Under the pieces are notes generated by a model. It was not told the DNA's origin. It did not search any database and was given only the letters and a program-made list of their open reading frames with translations. The position numbers and the translations under genes were made by a program. A DNA stretch of 64,000 nt from Candidatus Skiveiella danica (GTDB lineage Bacteria; Pseudomonadota; Gammaproteobacteria; Burkholderiales; Burkholderiaceae_C): the NCBI GenBank assembly GCA_016721925.1, contig JADKHE010000005.1, forward strand, positions 189,828-253,827. Direction: 5' to 3'. Shown here one piece after another: positions 35,689-45,155 of the stretch. Each line of letters opens with the position of its first letter. Position 1 is the stretch's first letter.

Positions 35689-36822
35689 ATGAGCATTACC
35701 TCCTTTTCATTCCCCACCTCGATCCGTTTCGGCGCCGGCGCGCGCAAGCAGGTCGCCGCACACCTGCTGGAGCAGGGTCTCAAGCGCCCGCTCATCGTCA
35801 CGGACCGCGCGCTCGGCGCCTTGCCGGTGCTGGCCGAATTCCGCTCCCATCTCGGCGGACTCGACGTTGCGGTGTTTGCCGGTGTGTTCGGCAACCCGAC
35901 TTGCAGCCAAGTGATGGATGGCGCGGCCGCCTACAAAGCGCATGGAGCCGACTGCATCATTGGTTTCGGTGGCGGCGCTGCGCTGGACGTCGCCAAGGTG
36001 GTGGGCGTGGCCGCCACGCATGAAGGCGACATCCTCGAGTACGTCTGGGACCACCCGCAGGTGCGCGCCATCAGCAACCCGCTGCCTTACTTCGTCGCGT
36101 TGCCCACCACCTCGGGCACCGGCTCCGAAGTCGGCCGCTCCTCAGTGGTGAGCGAGAACGACACGCATCTCAAGCGTGTTGTCTTCAGCCCGAAGATTCT
36201 TGCCCGGATGGTGTTTGCCGATCCCGAACTCACGCTGGGCCTGCCGCCGGCAGTGACGGCCGCCACCGGAATGGATGCGCTCACACACAACGTCGAGAGC
36301 TATCTCTCGCCTGCCTACCACCCGCTGTGCGATGGCATTGCGCTGGAGGGGACACGCATCGCTGCAGCCGCCCTGCACACCGCAGTCACGGAGCCCGGCA
36401 ACCTGCAGGCGCGCAGCGACATGATGATGGCGTCGATGATGGGTGCGATCGCCTTTCAGAAGGACCTCGGCGCGGTGCATTCGGCCGCGCATGCGCTGGG
36501 TGCGGTGTGCGACCTGCACCACGGCCTGACCAACGCGCTGATGATCGACACGGTGATGGCCTGGAACTACGAGGCCGTGCCGGCGAAGTTCGATGAACTC
36601 GCCCACGTCTGCAAGGTGGCTGGCGGCGGTGCGGCCTTCGTGCCCTGGCTCAAGACGCTCAAGGCCAGCGTCGGCATCACCGGCACGCTGGCCTCGCACG
36701 GCGTCAAGCCCGAGCACATTCCGCGCATGGTGGAGATCGCCGTCAAGGACATCTGCCACCAGACCAATCCACGGCCCTGCACGGCAGCGGACTTCGAGCG
36801 ACTGTTCCAGGCGGCGATGTAA
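35689..36822 (+). CDS. iron-containing alcohol dehydrogenase
   Basis: 377 residues, group III (Fe-ADH) family. NAD-binding GFGGGAALDVAK, LPTTSGTGSEV, then metal-site residues in MDALTHNVESYLSPAYHPLCD and HSAAHALGAVCDLHHGLTNAL. Oxidises an alcohol to an aldehyde, or the reverse. Placed between the PbfA-like enzyme and the C26 hydrolase. In a gamma-glutamyl route it would oxidise the hydroxyl of a glutamylated amino alcohol; phosphonate-specific Fe-ADHs are an alternative. Confidence 0.87.
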   Translation: MSITSFSFPTSIRFGAGARKQVAAHLLEQGLKRPLIVTDRALGALPVLAEFRSHLGGLDVAVFAGVFGNPTCSQVMDGAAAYKAHGADCIIGFGGGAALDVAKVVGVAATHEGDILEYVWDHPQVRAISNPLPYFVALPTTSGTGSEVGRSSVVSENDTHLKRVVFSPKILARMVFADPELTLGLPPAVTAATGMDALTHNVESYLSPAYHPLCDGIALEGTRIAAAALHTAVTEPGNLQARSDMMMASMMGAIAFQKDLGAVHSAAHALGAVCDLHHGLTNALMIDTVMAWNYEAVPAKFDELAHVCKVAGGGAAFVPWLKTLKASVGITGTLASHGVKPEHIPRMVEIAVKDICHQTNPRPCTAADFERLFQAAM

Positions 36823-36824
36823 CT

Positions 36825-37607
36825 ATGGACCGGCTCAAGATCGGCATCAGCGCCTGCTTCCTGCATCCGGACGCGCAGCGCAGTGTGTTCGCGTTCAAGA
36901 CCTTGCAGTACATCGAGCAGTCGATGGCGCACTGGGTCATGTCGGCCGGGGCGCTGCCCGTGATGATTCCGTCCCCGGAGGGCGACACGGCCCGTGGCGA
37001 CGTCGGCCTGGACGATTATGCGCAGTGGCTTGACGGCCTGGTCATGCACGGCGGTGCGGATGTGTGGCCCGGCAGCTACGGCGAAGAGCCGCTGCAGCCG
37101 CACTGGAGCGGCGACCGCGTGCGCGACGAGTACGAGATTGCGCTGGTCAAGGCTTTTTCCGCAGCTGACAAACCGGTGTTCGGCATCTGCCGCGGGCTGC
37201 AGCTCATCAATGTGGCCTTTGGCGGCACGCTCTACCAGGACATCAGCACCCAGCAACCCGGCGCTCTGGTGCACCGCGACGGGCAGATCTACGACAACAA
37301 CTTCCACACCCTGGACATCGTGCCCGGATCGCGCCTGAGCCGGCTCCTGCCGGACGCAAGCAGCTACAAAATCAATAGCATCCATCACCAGGGGATCAAG
37401 GATCTGGCCCCCGGTTTCGCGGTGGAGGCGCGCTGCCCGGACGACGGCATGATTGAAGCGATCCGCCTGTGCGGCAACGACGCAGGCCGGCCCTGGGTGG
37501 CTGCCGTGCAGTGGCATCCCGAATTCCACAAACCCGAACAGGGCGTGATCGACGACGCGCCCATCCTCAACGACTTTCTGGCCGCCGCGCGCGCCACACG
37601 ACCATGA
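36825..37607 (+). CDS. gamma-glutamyl-gamma-aminobutyrate hydrolase family protein (PuuD-like, peptidase C26)
   Basis: 260 residues. Class I glutamine amidotransferase fold with nucleophile Cys122 in GICRGLQLINVAFGG and the His/Glu pair in VQWHPEFH. Enzymes of this type hydrolyse gamma-glutamyl amides such as gamma-glutamyl-GABA. Two bases after the alcohol dehydrogenase, overlapping the aldehyde dehydrogenase by four (ATGA). With the GS-like ligase it implies glutamylation and later release of glutamate. A GCTACAAAATCAATAGC stretch (37363-37379) resembles the 3' half of the dispersed repeat. Confidence 0.83.
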   Translation: MDRLKIGISACFLHPDAQRSVFAFKTLQYIEQSMAHWVMSAGALPVMIPSPEGDTARGDVGLDDYAQWLDGLVMHGGADVWPGSYGEEPLQPHWSGDRVRDEYEIALVKAFSAADKPVFGICRGLQLINVAFGGTLYQDISTQQPGALVHRDGQIYDNNFHTLDIVPGSRLSRLLPDASSYKINSIHHQGIKDLAPGFAVEARCPDDGMIEAIRLCGNDAGRPWVAAVQWHPEFHKPEQGVIDDAPILNDFLAAARATRP

Positions 37608-38992
37608 ACACACTTGCCATCCACAACCCGGCCAATGGCCAGCTCATCACAACGCTGCCCGCCGATGACGCCACATCGGTGGCAACCAAAACCGCAGCCG
37701 CCCGTGTGGCCCAGCCAGCCTGGGCTGCCACGCCGATGGCTGAGCGCAAGGCCTGCATCGAGCGCTTCCGCTCCGGCGTGGTGCGCGACCTCGAGTCGCT
37801 CGCCGTGACGATGACGCGAGAGACCGGAAAGCCCGTCAAGATGTCGCGCAACGAGCTCAACGGCCTGCTCGGCCGCATCGACTTTTTCCTGAAGGAACTC
37901 GAGTTGTCGGTGGCCACCGAAACGGTCTTTGAGGATGGTGGCATGAGGGAGCAGATTCAGCACACGCCGCTCGGTGTGGTCGCCAACATCTCGGCCTGGA
38001 ACTATCCCTGGTTCGTGGGCTGCAACGTCATCGTGCCCGCGCTGCTCACCGGCAACGCCGTGGTTTACAAGCCATCCGAATATGCGACCATGACCGGCCA
38101 GGAAATTGCGCGCCTGCTGCACGAGGCCGGCGTGCCACCGGAGGTGATGGTCTGCCTGGTGGGTGCCGGCGCGGTCGGCTCCGCTTTGCTGGAGCAGCCG
38201 GTGGATGGCGTGTTCTTCACCGGCTCCGTGGCCACAGGTCAACGCATTGCGCAGGCCGTGGGCAACAAGTTCATCAAGCTGCAGCTTGAGTTGGGCGGCA
38301 AGGACCCGACCTACGTGTGCGAGGACGCCGACCCCAAAGCTGCGGCCGAGTCGCTGGCCGACGGCGCGATGTACAACACCGGGCAGAGCTGCTGCTCGGT
38401 CGAGCGCATCTACGTGCACGAGAAGATCCACGACGCCTTCGTCGCCGCCTTTGTCGACACCGTCAAGACGTTCCGGACTGGCGACCCGATGGCTGAGGAC
38501 ACCTACATCGGCGCGATCACGCGTGCACCGCAACTGGCGGTGCTCGACGCGCAGGTGGCCGATGCCGTGGCCAAGGGCGCACAGTTGCTGGCCGGCGGCA
38601 AGCGCGCGGCCGGACCGTTCGGCGGTGCCGGCAATTGGTACGAGCCCACGGTGTTTGCCAACGTCAACCCCAGCATGGAACTCATGCGTGAAGAGAGCTT
38701 CGGGCCCATCATCGGCATCCAGAAGGTCAGTGGCGATGCAGAAGCCGTGAAGCTCATGAACGACACGCGCTACGGCCTCACCGCCGGGGTCTACACGCCC
38801 GACCAGGAGCGCGCGCAGCGGTTGCTGGCACAGGTCAATGCGGGCAGCGTCTACTGGAACTGCTGCGACCGTGTGAGCCCGCGGCTGCCCTGGAGCGGCC
38901 ATGGCGATTCCGGCGTCGGCCTCACCCTGTCGACCTACGGCATCCAGACCTTCACCCGGCCCAAGGCCTGGCACCTCAAGTCCGCGGGGTGA
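37604..38992 (+). CDS. NAD-dependent aldehyde dehydrogenase
   Basis: 462 residues from the ATG that overlaps the previous stop. ALDH superfamily: ISAWNYPWF, the QLELGGKDPTYV general-base strand, catalytic Cys in NTGQSCCSVERIY and ESFGPIIG. Oxidises an aldehyde to an acid. It is distinct from phnY at 24.1 kb, so it probably handles a different aldehyde, for example a gamma-glutamylated one produced by the upstream alcohol dehydrogenase. Confidence 0.87.
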   Translation: MNTLAIHNPANGQLITTLPADDATSVATKTAAARVAQPAWAATPMAERKACIERFRSGVVRDLESLAVTMTRETGKPVKMSRNELNGLLGRIDFFLKELELSVATETVFEDGGMREQIQHTPLGVVANISAWNYPWFVGCNVIVPALLTGNAVVYKPSEYATMTGQEIARLLHEAGVPPEVMVCLVGAGAVGSALLEQPVDGVFFTGSVATGQRIAQAVGNKFIKLQLELGGKDPTYVCEDADPKAAAESLADGAMYNTGQSCCSVERIYVHEKIHDAFVAAFVDTVKTFRTGDPMAEDTYIGAITRAPQLAVLDAQVADAVAKGAQLLAGGKRAAGPFGGAGNWYEPTVFANVNPSMELMREESFGPIIGIQKVSGDAEAVKLMNDTRYGLTAGVYTPDQERAQRLLAQVNAGSVYWNCCDRVSPRLPWSGHGDSGVGLTLSTYGIQTFTRPKAWHLKSAG

Positions 38993-39040
38993 GGGGTTCT
39001 ACAAGCGCACGAGCAGCAAGCCTCGAGTGACGGTGACGCC

Positions 39041-39703
39041 GTGAAACTGACCCTTTTTGACCTGGATCACACGCTTCTCAGCGGCGACAGCGATGTCCTG
39101 TGGTGCGAGTTTCTGATTCGTGAAGGGGCGCTGGATTCGGGCAGCTTTGCCGCGCGCAATGCCGACATGGAGGCGCGGTACCAAGCCGGCACGGTTGGCG
39201 TCGAAGAGTTCGCAGACTTCTATCTGGGTACGCTGACCGGACGAACACCCGAGGACTTGGAGGCGCTGCGCCAGACTTTCCTCGTTGACTGGATAGTCCC
39301 CCGCATTCCTGCTTCTGCGGTGGACCTGGTCAGTCGGCATCTGGACGCGGGCGAACTGGTGGTGATGACCACGGCGACCAATCGCTTTATCACCGAGCTG
39401 ACGGCACTGTACTTCGGCATCGAGCACCTGATTGCGACGGAGCCGCAGGTGGTGGGCGGCCTGTTTACGGGGCGCAGCACGGGTGTACTCAATATGCGCG
39501 AAGGAAAAGTACGGCGCCTTCATGATTGGCTCAAGGCGCGTGGCCACCAGCTCAGAGACTTCAAGAGCACCGCCTACAGCGACTCCATCAACGACCTGCC
39601 CCTGCTCTTGGCAGTAGATCGTGCCGTGGCGGTGGATCCGGACGCAGGTCTGCGCAAGGAATCGCTGGAGCGGTCGTGGGAGATTCTGCAGCTTGTGCGC
39701 TAA
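39041..39703 (+). CDS. HAD-IB family phosphatase
   Basis: 220 residues from a GTG start. HAD motif I FDLDHTLL (Asp7 nucleophile, Asp9), motif II region VVMTTATNRF, and motif IV YSDSINDLPLL. Similar to the phosphoserine phosphatase-like HAD-IB hydrolases common in betaproteobacteria. It is not a PhnX phosphonatase: the cap and motif set differ. 48 bases after the aldehyde dehydrogenase; may be the last gene of the operon. Substrate unknown. Confidence 0.82.
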   Translation: MKLTLFDLDHTLLSGDSDVLWCEFLIREGALDSGSFAARNADMEARYQAGTVGVEEFADFYLGTLTGRTPEDLEALRQTFLVDWIVPRIPASAVDLVSRHLDAGELVVMTTATNRFITELTALYFGIEHLIATEPQVVGGLFTGRSTGVLNMREGKVRRLHDWLKARGHQLRDFKSTAYSDSINDLPLLLAVDRAVAVDPDAGLRKESLERSWEILQLVR

Positions 39704-39897
39704 ACCATGAAACTCCAAGATCAATGTCAGGTTCGGAGATTTGTATTGATTCGGTGATGGCGAAGCAGTGCGGCCCATGGTCGACTCCTGTTGACCGCGC
39801 GGATTAGTTGATGGGTGGTTCAATGTGGCCCCCTAAAGCGCCAGAAACAACTATCGTGATGGTCCTTTGTCTGTTGGTCTATCAGGGTATCTCGCTT

Positions 39898-39933
39898 CCA
39901 AAAAAAAGCCCCGGACGCAGTCTGGGGCTTTGG
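39898..39933 (-). terminator. rho-independent terminator of the gamma-glutamyltransferase gene
   Basis: On the minus strand AGCCCCAGAC and GTCCGGGGCT pair (one mismatch) and are followed by a run of eight T. The rest of 39704-39972 holds no gene that I can support. Confidence 0.8.
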
Positions 39934-39972
39934 AGGTGAGCCCGGAGAATCAATTTCCCCCGGACCGGCCCC

Positions 39973-42030
39973 TCAAGGCTTGAACGTGTCGCCCAGAACG
40001 ATACCCTCACGACGCGGGTCGGCGCCGCCTTCGAGCACCGTGGCGCCACTGCGCGTGGCCTTCACGATGGTGCTGATGCCGCTGCTCTGGGAGGCCACGC
40101 TGACCGTGTGACCCAGGGTGCGCAGGCCGCTGACCAGCGGATCGCTGCCGCCCGCAAGGCCGCCCGCCGGGGTCGTGGCGTTGACGTTCGGGTGCTCACC
40201 GCCGACGTTGGTGGTGGCGCTGTTGGCCGCGCCGAAATCAATCATCGACGTGGCCTGCTGCGCGTCCATGCCCCAGTCCAGCACGCCCACCAGCGTCTTG
40301 ATCACGTACTGGATGATGGTCGCGCCGCCTGGCGAGCCGGTGCCCATCAGGAAGTCGCCCATCGAGCCATCGTCGGCCATCTTGAAGACCAGAGTCGGTG
40401 CCATCGAGCTGCGCGGGCGCTTGTTGGCCTGCACCCGGTTGGCGATGGGTCCGCTGCTGTCGGCGGCCAGCACCGAGAAGTCGGTCAGCTGGTTGTTGAG
40501 CAGGAAGCCGTTGGTCATGCGGTACGAGCCCATGCCGCTCTCGATGGTGGTGGTCATCACCAGCACGTTGCCGTTCTTGTCCACGATGGTCATGTGCGTG
40601 GTGCCCTTGCCCTCGGCGCTGCTGATGCCCAGCGGCGCGGTGGTGAAGGTGCCGGCCACCGCTGTTCCCATGCTGCGCGTGAAGTCGATCAGATTGGCCC
40701 GGTTGCGCAGATAGGTCTTGTCCAGCAACGCGGCGGGCGAGCCGCCGGGCAGAGGCACGAAGTCGGTGTCGGCCATGTACTTGTTGCGGTCGGCATAGGC
40801 GAGTCGTCCGGCTTCGCTGATCAGGTGCACCCCCATGACCGTGGGCTTGCCGCCGTTGGTGTCCATCGCCGTGGGTTTGTAGCCGGCCAGGTAGAAGTTC
40901 TCCAGTACGCCGAGCGCCGAGGCCACCGTCATGCCGCCCGATGAAGGTGCGCCCATGCCACAGACCCAGTAATTGCGATAGGTGGTGCAGACCGGATCGC
41001 GCTTCTTGGCCTGGTAGTTGGCCAGATCACTCATCTCGGTCAGGCCGGGCGTGATCGCGAAGCTGGGGCTGCCGCCGCTGGTCATCTTGATTTTCTTGAC
41101 GATGTTCTCGGCAATCGGCCCGGTGTAGAGGGCGTTGGCGCCGCTGCTGGCCAGGGCCGTCAAGGTCGCCGCGTAGGCGGGGTTCTTGATGGTGGTGCCC
41201 AGGGTCTTGGCCGAGCCGTCGGCGTTCAGGAAGTAGGCGGCGGCTTCAGGGTCGGTGAACAGCAGGGTGCGCGACCCCGCGATCGCGTCGGCCATGCGGC
41301 CGCTGATCGGAAAGCCGTCGGTCGCGAGCTGCACGCCGGAGCCGAACAGATCCTTCCAGGCCAGGCTGCCGTAATCCTTGTGCGCGAGTTCGAGCATGCG
41401 CACCGCGCCGGGGGTGCCGACCGAGCGGCCGCTCTGCTTCAGCGGTGTGAATGCGGCGCCGGACTCGGGTGCGGTTCCTGCCGGGATCGGCAGAGGTGGC
41501 GCGGTGTTGGCCGCGCTGATGGTGCGCAGGTAGTCTTCGGTGGCGGCGGCCGGCGCCATCTCGCGACCGTCATAGGACTGGACTTTCTTGGTCTTGGCGT
41601 CGTAATGCAGCATGAACGCGCCGCCGCCCAGCCCCGAAGACTGGGGCTCCACCAGACCGAGCACGGCCTGCACGGCGACCGCGGCATCGACTGCCGAGCC
41701 GCCCTTCTTGAGGACCTCGCAGCCGGCTTTGGAGGCGTAGGGATTGGCGGTGACCACCATGTAGGTCTTGGCTGAAACCAGTTTCTTGGACCTGAAGCCG
41801 GAGGCCGGTTCGGGAGCCGCCGGATCGCCCGGAAGCCCCGAGCCCACGTCGACACTCCCGCTGTCGGTGACCTGGGCGCATGCGGTGTCCTGCGCCGCCG
41901 TCGTGATGACGTCGTCATTGTTGCTGCAAGCCTGCAGTGCCAGCAGCGCGCCGAGCACGGACAGGGCGCTGAGAGTTTTCAGCAGGGGCCGCCTTGGCGG
42001 CGTCGGGTTCACTGTTTCGCTGGATTCCAT
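39973..42030 (-). CDS. ggt: gamma-glutamyltransferase, lipoprotein form
   Basis: 685 residues from the ATG at 42030 (AAGGAA eight bases upstream). Lipoprotein signal with lipobox LQAC (GALLALQACSNND), so lipid-anchored rather than free periplasmic, which is unusual for GGT. The autoprocessing Thr477 is in GKGTTHMTIVDKNGN. Large-subunit motifs are present (VLGLVEPQSSGLGGGAFML) and RPRSSMAPTLVF near the C-terminus. It cleaves gamma-glutamyl amides such as glutathione. It faces the gamma-glutamyl pathway genes across a terminator, so a link is conceivable, but GGT is widespread. Confidence 0.9.
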   Translation of the reverse strand: MESSETVNPTPPRRPLLKTLSALSVLGALLALQACSNNDDVITTAAQDTACAQVTDSGSVDVGSGLPGDPAAPEPASGFRSKKLVSAKTYMVVTANPYASKAGCEVLKKGGSAVDAAVAVQAVLGLVEPQSSGLGGGAFMLHYDAKTKKVQSYDGREMAPAAATEDYLRTISAANTAPPLPIPAGTAPESGAAFTPLKQSGRSVGTPGAVRMLELAHKDYGSLAWKDLFGSGVQLATDGFPISGRMADAIAGSRTLLFTDPEAAAYFLNADGSAKTLGTTIKNPAYAATLTALASSGANALYTGPIAENIVKKIKMTSGGSPSFAITPGLTEMSDLANYQAKKRDPVCTTYRNYWVCGMGAPSSGGMTVASALGVLENFYLAGYKPTAMDTNGGKPTVMGVHLISEAGRLAYADRNKYMADTDFVPLPGGSPAALLDKTYLRNRANLIDFTRSMGTAVAGTFTTAPLGISSAEGKGTTHMTIVDKNGNVLVMTTTIESGMGSYRMTNGFLLNNQLTDFSVLAADSSGPIANRVQANKRPRSSMAPTLVFKMADDGSMGDFLMGTGSPGGATIIQYVIKTLVGVLDWGMDAQQATSMIDFGAANSATTNVGGEHPNVNATTPAGGLAGGSDPLVSGLRTLGHTVSVASQSSGISTIVKATRSGATVLEGGADPRREGIVLGDTFKP

Positions 42031-42271
42031 GGTTTGATTCCTTGGATGGGGTGGATCGAAGGAGCATGGTAGGTCGTTGGCGGGACTTCGTGGGCATCCG
42101 AGAGCCCGGACGAGGGTAAACACCGAAGCGGACCCGTGTCAGCGGCGACAGCATGATGAACTTCCGCCGGCGGGATCCAGGTGGAGCGCTTTCGTCAGGC
42201 CGCCGATCGACCCAAAGGACCGCGGGTTGATCCTGTGGCCGTGAGGAGGGCAGGATGAAACAATCTGACGC

Positions 42272-43609
42272 ATGACAGTTTTTCGCATCGGATCGGGCGC
42301 GGGCTATTCGGGGGACCGCATCGACCCGGCCCGCGATCTCGCTGAACGTGGGCAGCTCGACGCCCTGGTGTTCGAGTGCCTGGCGGAGCGCACCATCTCC
42401 CTCGCCCAGCTGCGGCGCAGCGCTGATCCCGACGCCGGGTTCGACCCTCTGTTGGAGGCGCGCATGCGCGCGGTGCTGCCAGCCTGCGTCGCGCAAGGCG
42501 TCACGATCATCACCAACATGGGTGCGGCGAACCCGCTTGCGGCGGGCAAGGCGGTACTCGACGTCGCACGGGAGCTCGGGTTGTCGCGCCTGCGCGTGGC
42601 GGTGGTCACGGGCGACGATGTGCTGCCCTGGATGCTGGCGCATGATGTGCCCTTGATGGACTCTGACCAGTCGGTGCGGTCACTGGACGGGAGGCTGATC
42701 TCGGCCAACGCCTACCTCGGCGCGGATGCCTTGCTGCCCGCGCTGCAGGCCAGCGCCGATGTCGTGATCACGGGGCGGGTCGCCGATCCGGCGCTGTTCC
42801 TGGCGCCGCTCATGTTTCACTTTGGCTGGGCGGCGGACGACTGGCAGCGCCTGGGGCAGGGCATCGTTGTCGGCCATCTGCTCGAATGTGCGGCCCAGGT
42901 CAGTGGCGGCTACATTGCCGACCCGGGCTTTGTCGATGTGCCCCGGCTCGACGAGGTCGGCTTTCCGCTGGCCGAGGTGCAGGTCGACGGCCGCTGCGTG
43001 ATCACCAAGCTGGCGGGCACCGGCGGGCGCGTCGATCGCCTCACCTGCACCGCCCAGCTGCTCTACGAGCTCGAAGACCCCGCCCGCTATCTGCAGCCCG
43101 ACGTGGTGGCCGATTTTTCCGGCGTGCACCTGACGGAAGTAGGCCCGGACCGCGTGCAGGTCGAGGGCGCCAGCGGCCATCCCCGGCCCGACCAGCTGAA
43201 GGTGACGCTGGGCTATCGCGACGGCTTCATCGGCGAGGGGCAGATCTCCTATGCCGGCCCCGGCGCCCGCGCGCGCGGCGAACTGGCACTGTCCGTGCTG
43301 GAGCGGCGCCTGCAGCGCCTCGGGCTGCAGACGCTGGAGCATCGCGCCGAACTGATCGGTGTCAACGCCATGCACGGCCCGGGGCTGGGCACGGACCGCG
43401 AGCCCTACGAGGTTCGGGTGCGACTGGCCGCTCGCACGCCAACGCGGGTGCTGGCCGAGCAGGTGGGCCAGGAGGTCGAAGCGCTCTACCTCAATGGACC
43501 GGCCGGCGGCGGCGGCGTGACGATGTCGGTTCGCGAAGTGGTGGCAGTGGCCTCAGCGCTGATCCCGCGTGAAGCGGTCGTTTGCGAATGCGAGATACTG
43601 GAGCTGTGA
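42272..43609 (+). CDS. AtuA-family acyclic terpene utilisation protein (DUF1446)
   Basis: 445 residues. N-terminal RIGSGAGYSGDRIDPARDLAERG, then ITNMGAANPLAAGK and ITGRVADPALFLAPL, all typical of the DUF1446/AtuA family. The biochemical role is not established; relatives occur in citronellol/geraniol and branched acyl catabolism operons. Followed one base later by the AtuA-related small protein, the usual split of the longer AtuA, and then by a TctC receptor. Confidence 0.82.
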   Translation: MTVFRIGSGAGYSGDRIDPARDLAERGQLDALVFECLAERTISLAQLRRSADPDAGFDPLLEARMRAVLPACVAQGVTIITNMGAANPLAAGKAVLDVARELGLSRLRVAVVTGDDVLPWMLAHDVPLMDSDQSVRSLDGRLISANAYLGADALLPALQASADVVITGRVADPALFLAPLMFHFGWAADDWQRLGQGIVVGHLLECAAQVSGGYIADPGFVDVPRLDEVGFPLAEVQVDGRCVITKLAGTGGRVDRLTCTAQLLYELEDPARYLQPDVVADFSGVHLTEVGPDRVQVEGASGHPRPDQLKVTLGYRDGFIGEGQISYAGPGARARGELALSVLERRLQRLGLQTLEHRAELIGVNAMHGPGLGTDREPYEVRVRLAARTPTRVLAEQVGQEVEALYLNGPAGGGGVTMSVREVVAVASALIPREAVVCECEILEL

Positions 43610-43610
43610 G

Positions 43611-43958
43611 ATGAAGATCCGCGATATCGCACTGGCCCGCTCGGGCGACAAGGGCAACCGGGCCACGCTGAGCCTGATTGCCTATGACCCCGCGGACTAC
43701 GCGCGGCTGGAGCGCGCGCTGACCGCCGAGCGCGTGCAGGCCCACTACCAGGACGTTGTGCACGGGCCGGTCCAGTGTTTCCCGCTTCCCCATCTGGGCG
43801 CCGTGCACTTCGTGATGAATGACGCGCTGGGCGGCGGCGTGACACGCTCGCTGGCGCTGGACGCGCACGGCAAGACCTTGAGCGCTGCCATCCTGGACCT
43901 GGCGCTCGACGCGGACAAGGATTGGACAGCCTCTACACTCGACCCCCGAATACCCTAG
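43611..43958 (+). CDS. AtuA-related small protein
   Basis: 115 residues from the ATG at 43611. MKIRDIALARSGDKGN and NDALGGGVTRSL match the C-terminal domain that in some species is fused to AtuA. Probably works as a subunit of the preceding protein. The stop precedes the receptor gene by 12 bases (AAGGAG ribosome site). Confidence 0.8.
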   Translation: MKIRDIALARSGDKGNRATLSLIAYDPADYARLERALTAERVQAHYQDVVHGPVQCFPLPHLGAVHFVMNDALGGGVTRSLALDAHGKTLSAAILDLALDADKDWTASTLDPRIP

Positions 43959-43970
43959 AAGGAGATCCCC

Positions 43971-44939
43971 ATGCGTTTTGTTTCCCGTTGCCTGGCTGTC
44001 TTTTCCGGCGCCGTGCTTTTCAGCACGGTCGCACTGGCCCAGCCGTATCCGAACAAGCCGATCAAGGCCATCGTGCCCTTCGCCGCGGGCAGTGCCACCG
44101 ACCAGATCGGCCGCGCCTTTGCGGCCAAGATGTCGGAGTCGCTGGGCCAGACCATCGTGATCGACAACAAGCCCGGCGTGAACGGCATGCTGGGCGCCGA
44201 TGCGGTGGCCAAGTCGGCGCCTGATGGTTACACCATCCTGATCGGGACAAACAGCACGAATGCGGCGCTGAAGTACCTCATGAAGAAGCTGCCTTATGAC
44301 CAAGACACGGCCTTCGTGCCGGTCGGTTTCCTGGGTTCGGTGCCGTTGATGATTGCGGTGAACCCTGAGGTGCCGGCCAAGACGCTGAAGGAGTTCGTCG
44401 ATCTGGCGAAGGCCAAGCCCGGCCAGGTGTCCTTCGCCTACGCCAGCACCTCGCAGCAGGTGTCGTCGGAGATGCTTTCCAGCATGGCCGGCATCCAGAT
44501 GAACCCGATTCCCTACAAGAGCGGCCCGGCGGCGATGACCGACCTCATCGGCGGTCAGGTGAACATGTTCTCCGCCGACTTCGGCGTCACGGTGTCCCAG
44601 CACAAGGCCGGCAAGATCCGCGGCCTGGCGGTCACCTCGATGAAGCGCGCGGCGGCCGTGCCCGAACTGCCGACGGTCAACGAAGCGCTGGGGCTGAAAG
44701 ATTATGAACTGATCGCCTACTTCGCAGTGTTCGCGCCAGCCGGCACGCCGCCCGAGATCGTCACCAAGCTGAACCAGGCCATCAACGCGGCGGCGCAGAG
44801 CAAGGATATCCAGGAGAAGTTTGCCGCCACCGGCTTTGCGATCGACCCCGGCACGCCGGACGCGCTGGCCCAGCGCAACAAGGCGGAAACCGTCAAGTGG
44901 GCCAAGGCCATTCGCGACGCGAAGATCGAGCAGCAATAG
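43971..44939 (+). CDS. tripartite tricarboxylate transporter substrate-binding (Bug/TctC) protein
   Basis: 322 residues. Sec signal peptide (SRCLAVFSGAVLFSTVALAQ) followed by the Bug-family start PYPNKPIKAIVPFAAGSATDQIGR. Further signatures: VIDNKPGVNGMLGADAVAKS and YKSGPAAMTDLIGGQVNMF. It binds a small carboxylate in the periplasm. No TctA/TctB membrane genes are adjacent, as is common for orphan Bug receptors in Burkholderiales. Ligand possibly related to the AtuA substrate. Confidence 0.9.
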   Translation: MRFVSRCLAVFSGAVLFSTVALAQPYPNKPIKAIVPFAAGSATDQIGRAFAAKMSESLGQTIVIDNKPGVNGMLGADAVAKSAPDGYTILIGTNSTNAALKYLMKKLPYDQDTAFVPVGFLGSVPLMIAVNPEVPAKTLKEFVDLAKAKPGQVSFAYASTSQQVSSEMLSSMAGIQMNPIPYKSGPAAMTDLIGGQVNMFSADFGVTVSQHKAGKIRGLAVTSMKRAAAVPELPTVNEALGLKDYELIAYFAVFAPAGTPPEIVTKLNQAINAAAQSKDIQEKFAATGFAIDPGTPDALAQRNKAETVKWAKAIRDAKIEQQ

Positions 44940-45155
44940 GGTGCGTTGATTGACGAAGAAATCCTACTGTGTAGAACCTTGAGTCTAAAGGTTATTACTC
45001 GTCGCTCATGACTCTCAACCTTTTTCTGGGACCAAGTAAGCCTGCTCCAAGGGTGGTCCGGCACTTGAATCGCATCGATAGCAAGCCTTTTCAGAACTCC
45101 GTGCTTTCAACCAATGTGTTCATTGTGGGCTGCTGCCGGTTCCGTGGACACCGAC

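Noticed and set aside
39041..39703. HAD gene as a phosphonoacetaldehyde hydrolase (phnX)
   Set aside because: Motif order and spacing fit HAD-IB phosphoserine phosphatase-like enzymes; the PhnX cap-domain Lys region is not seen.
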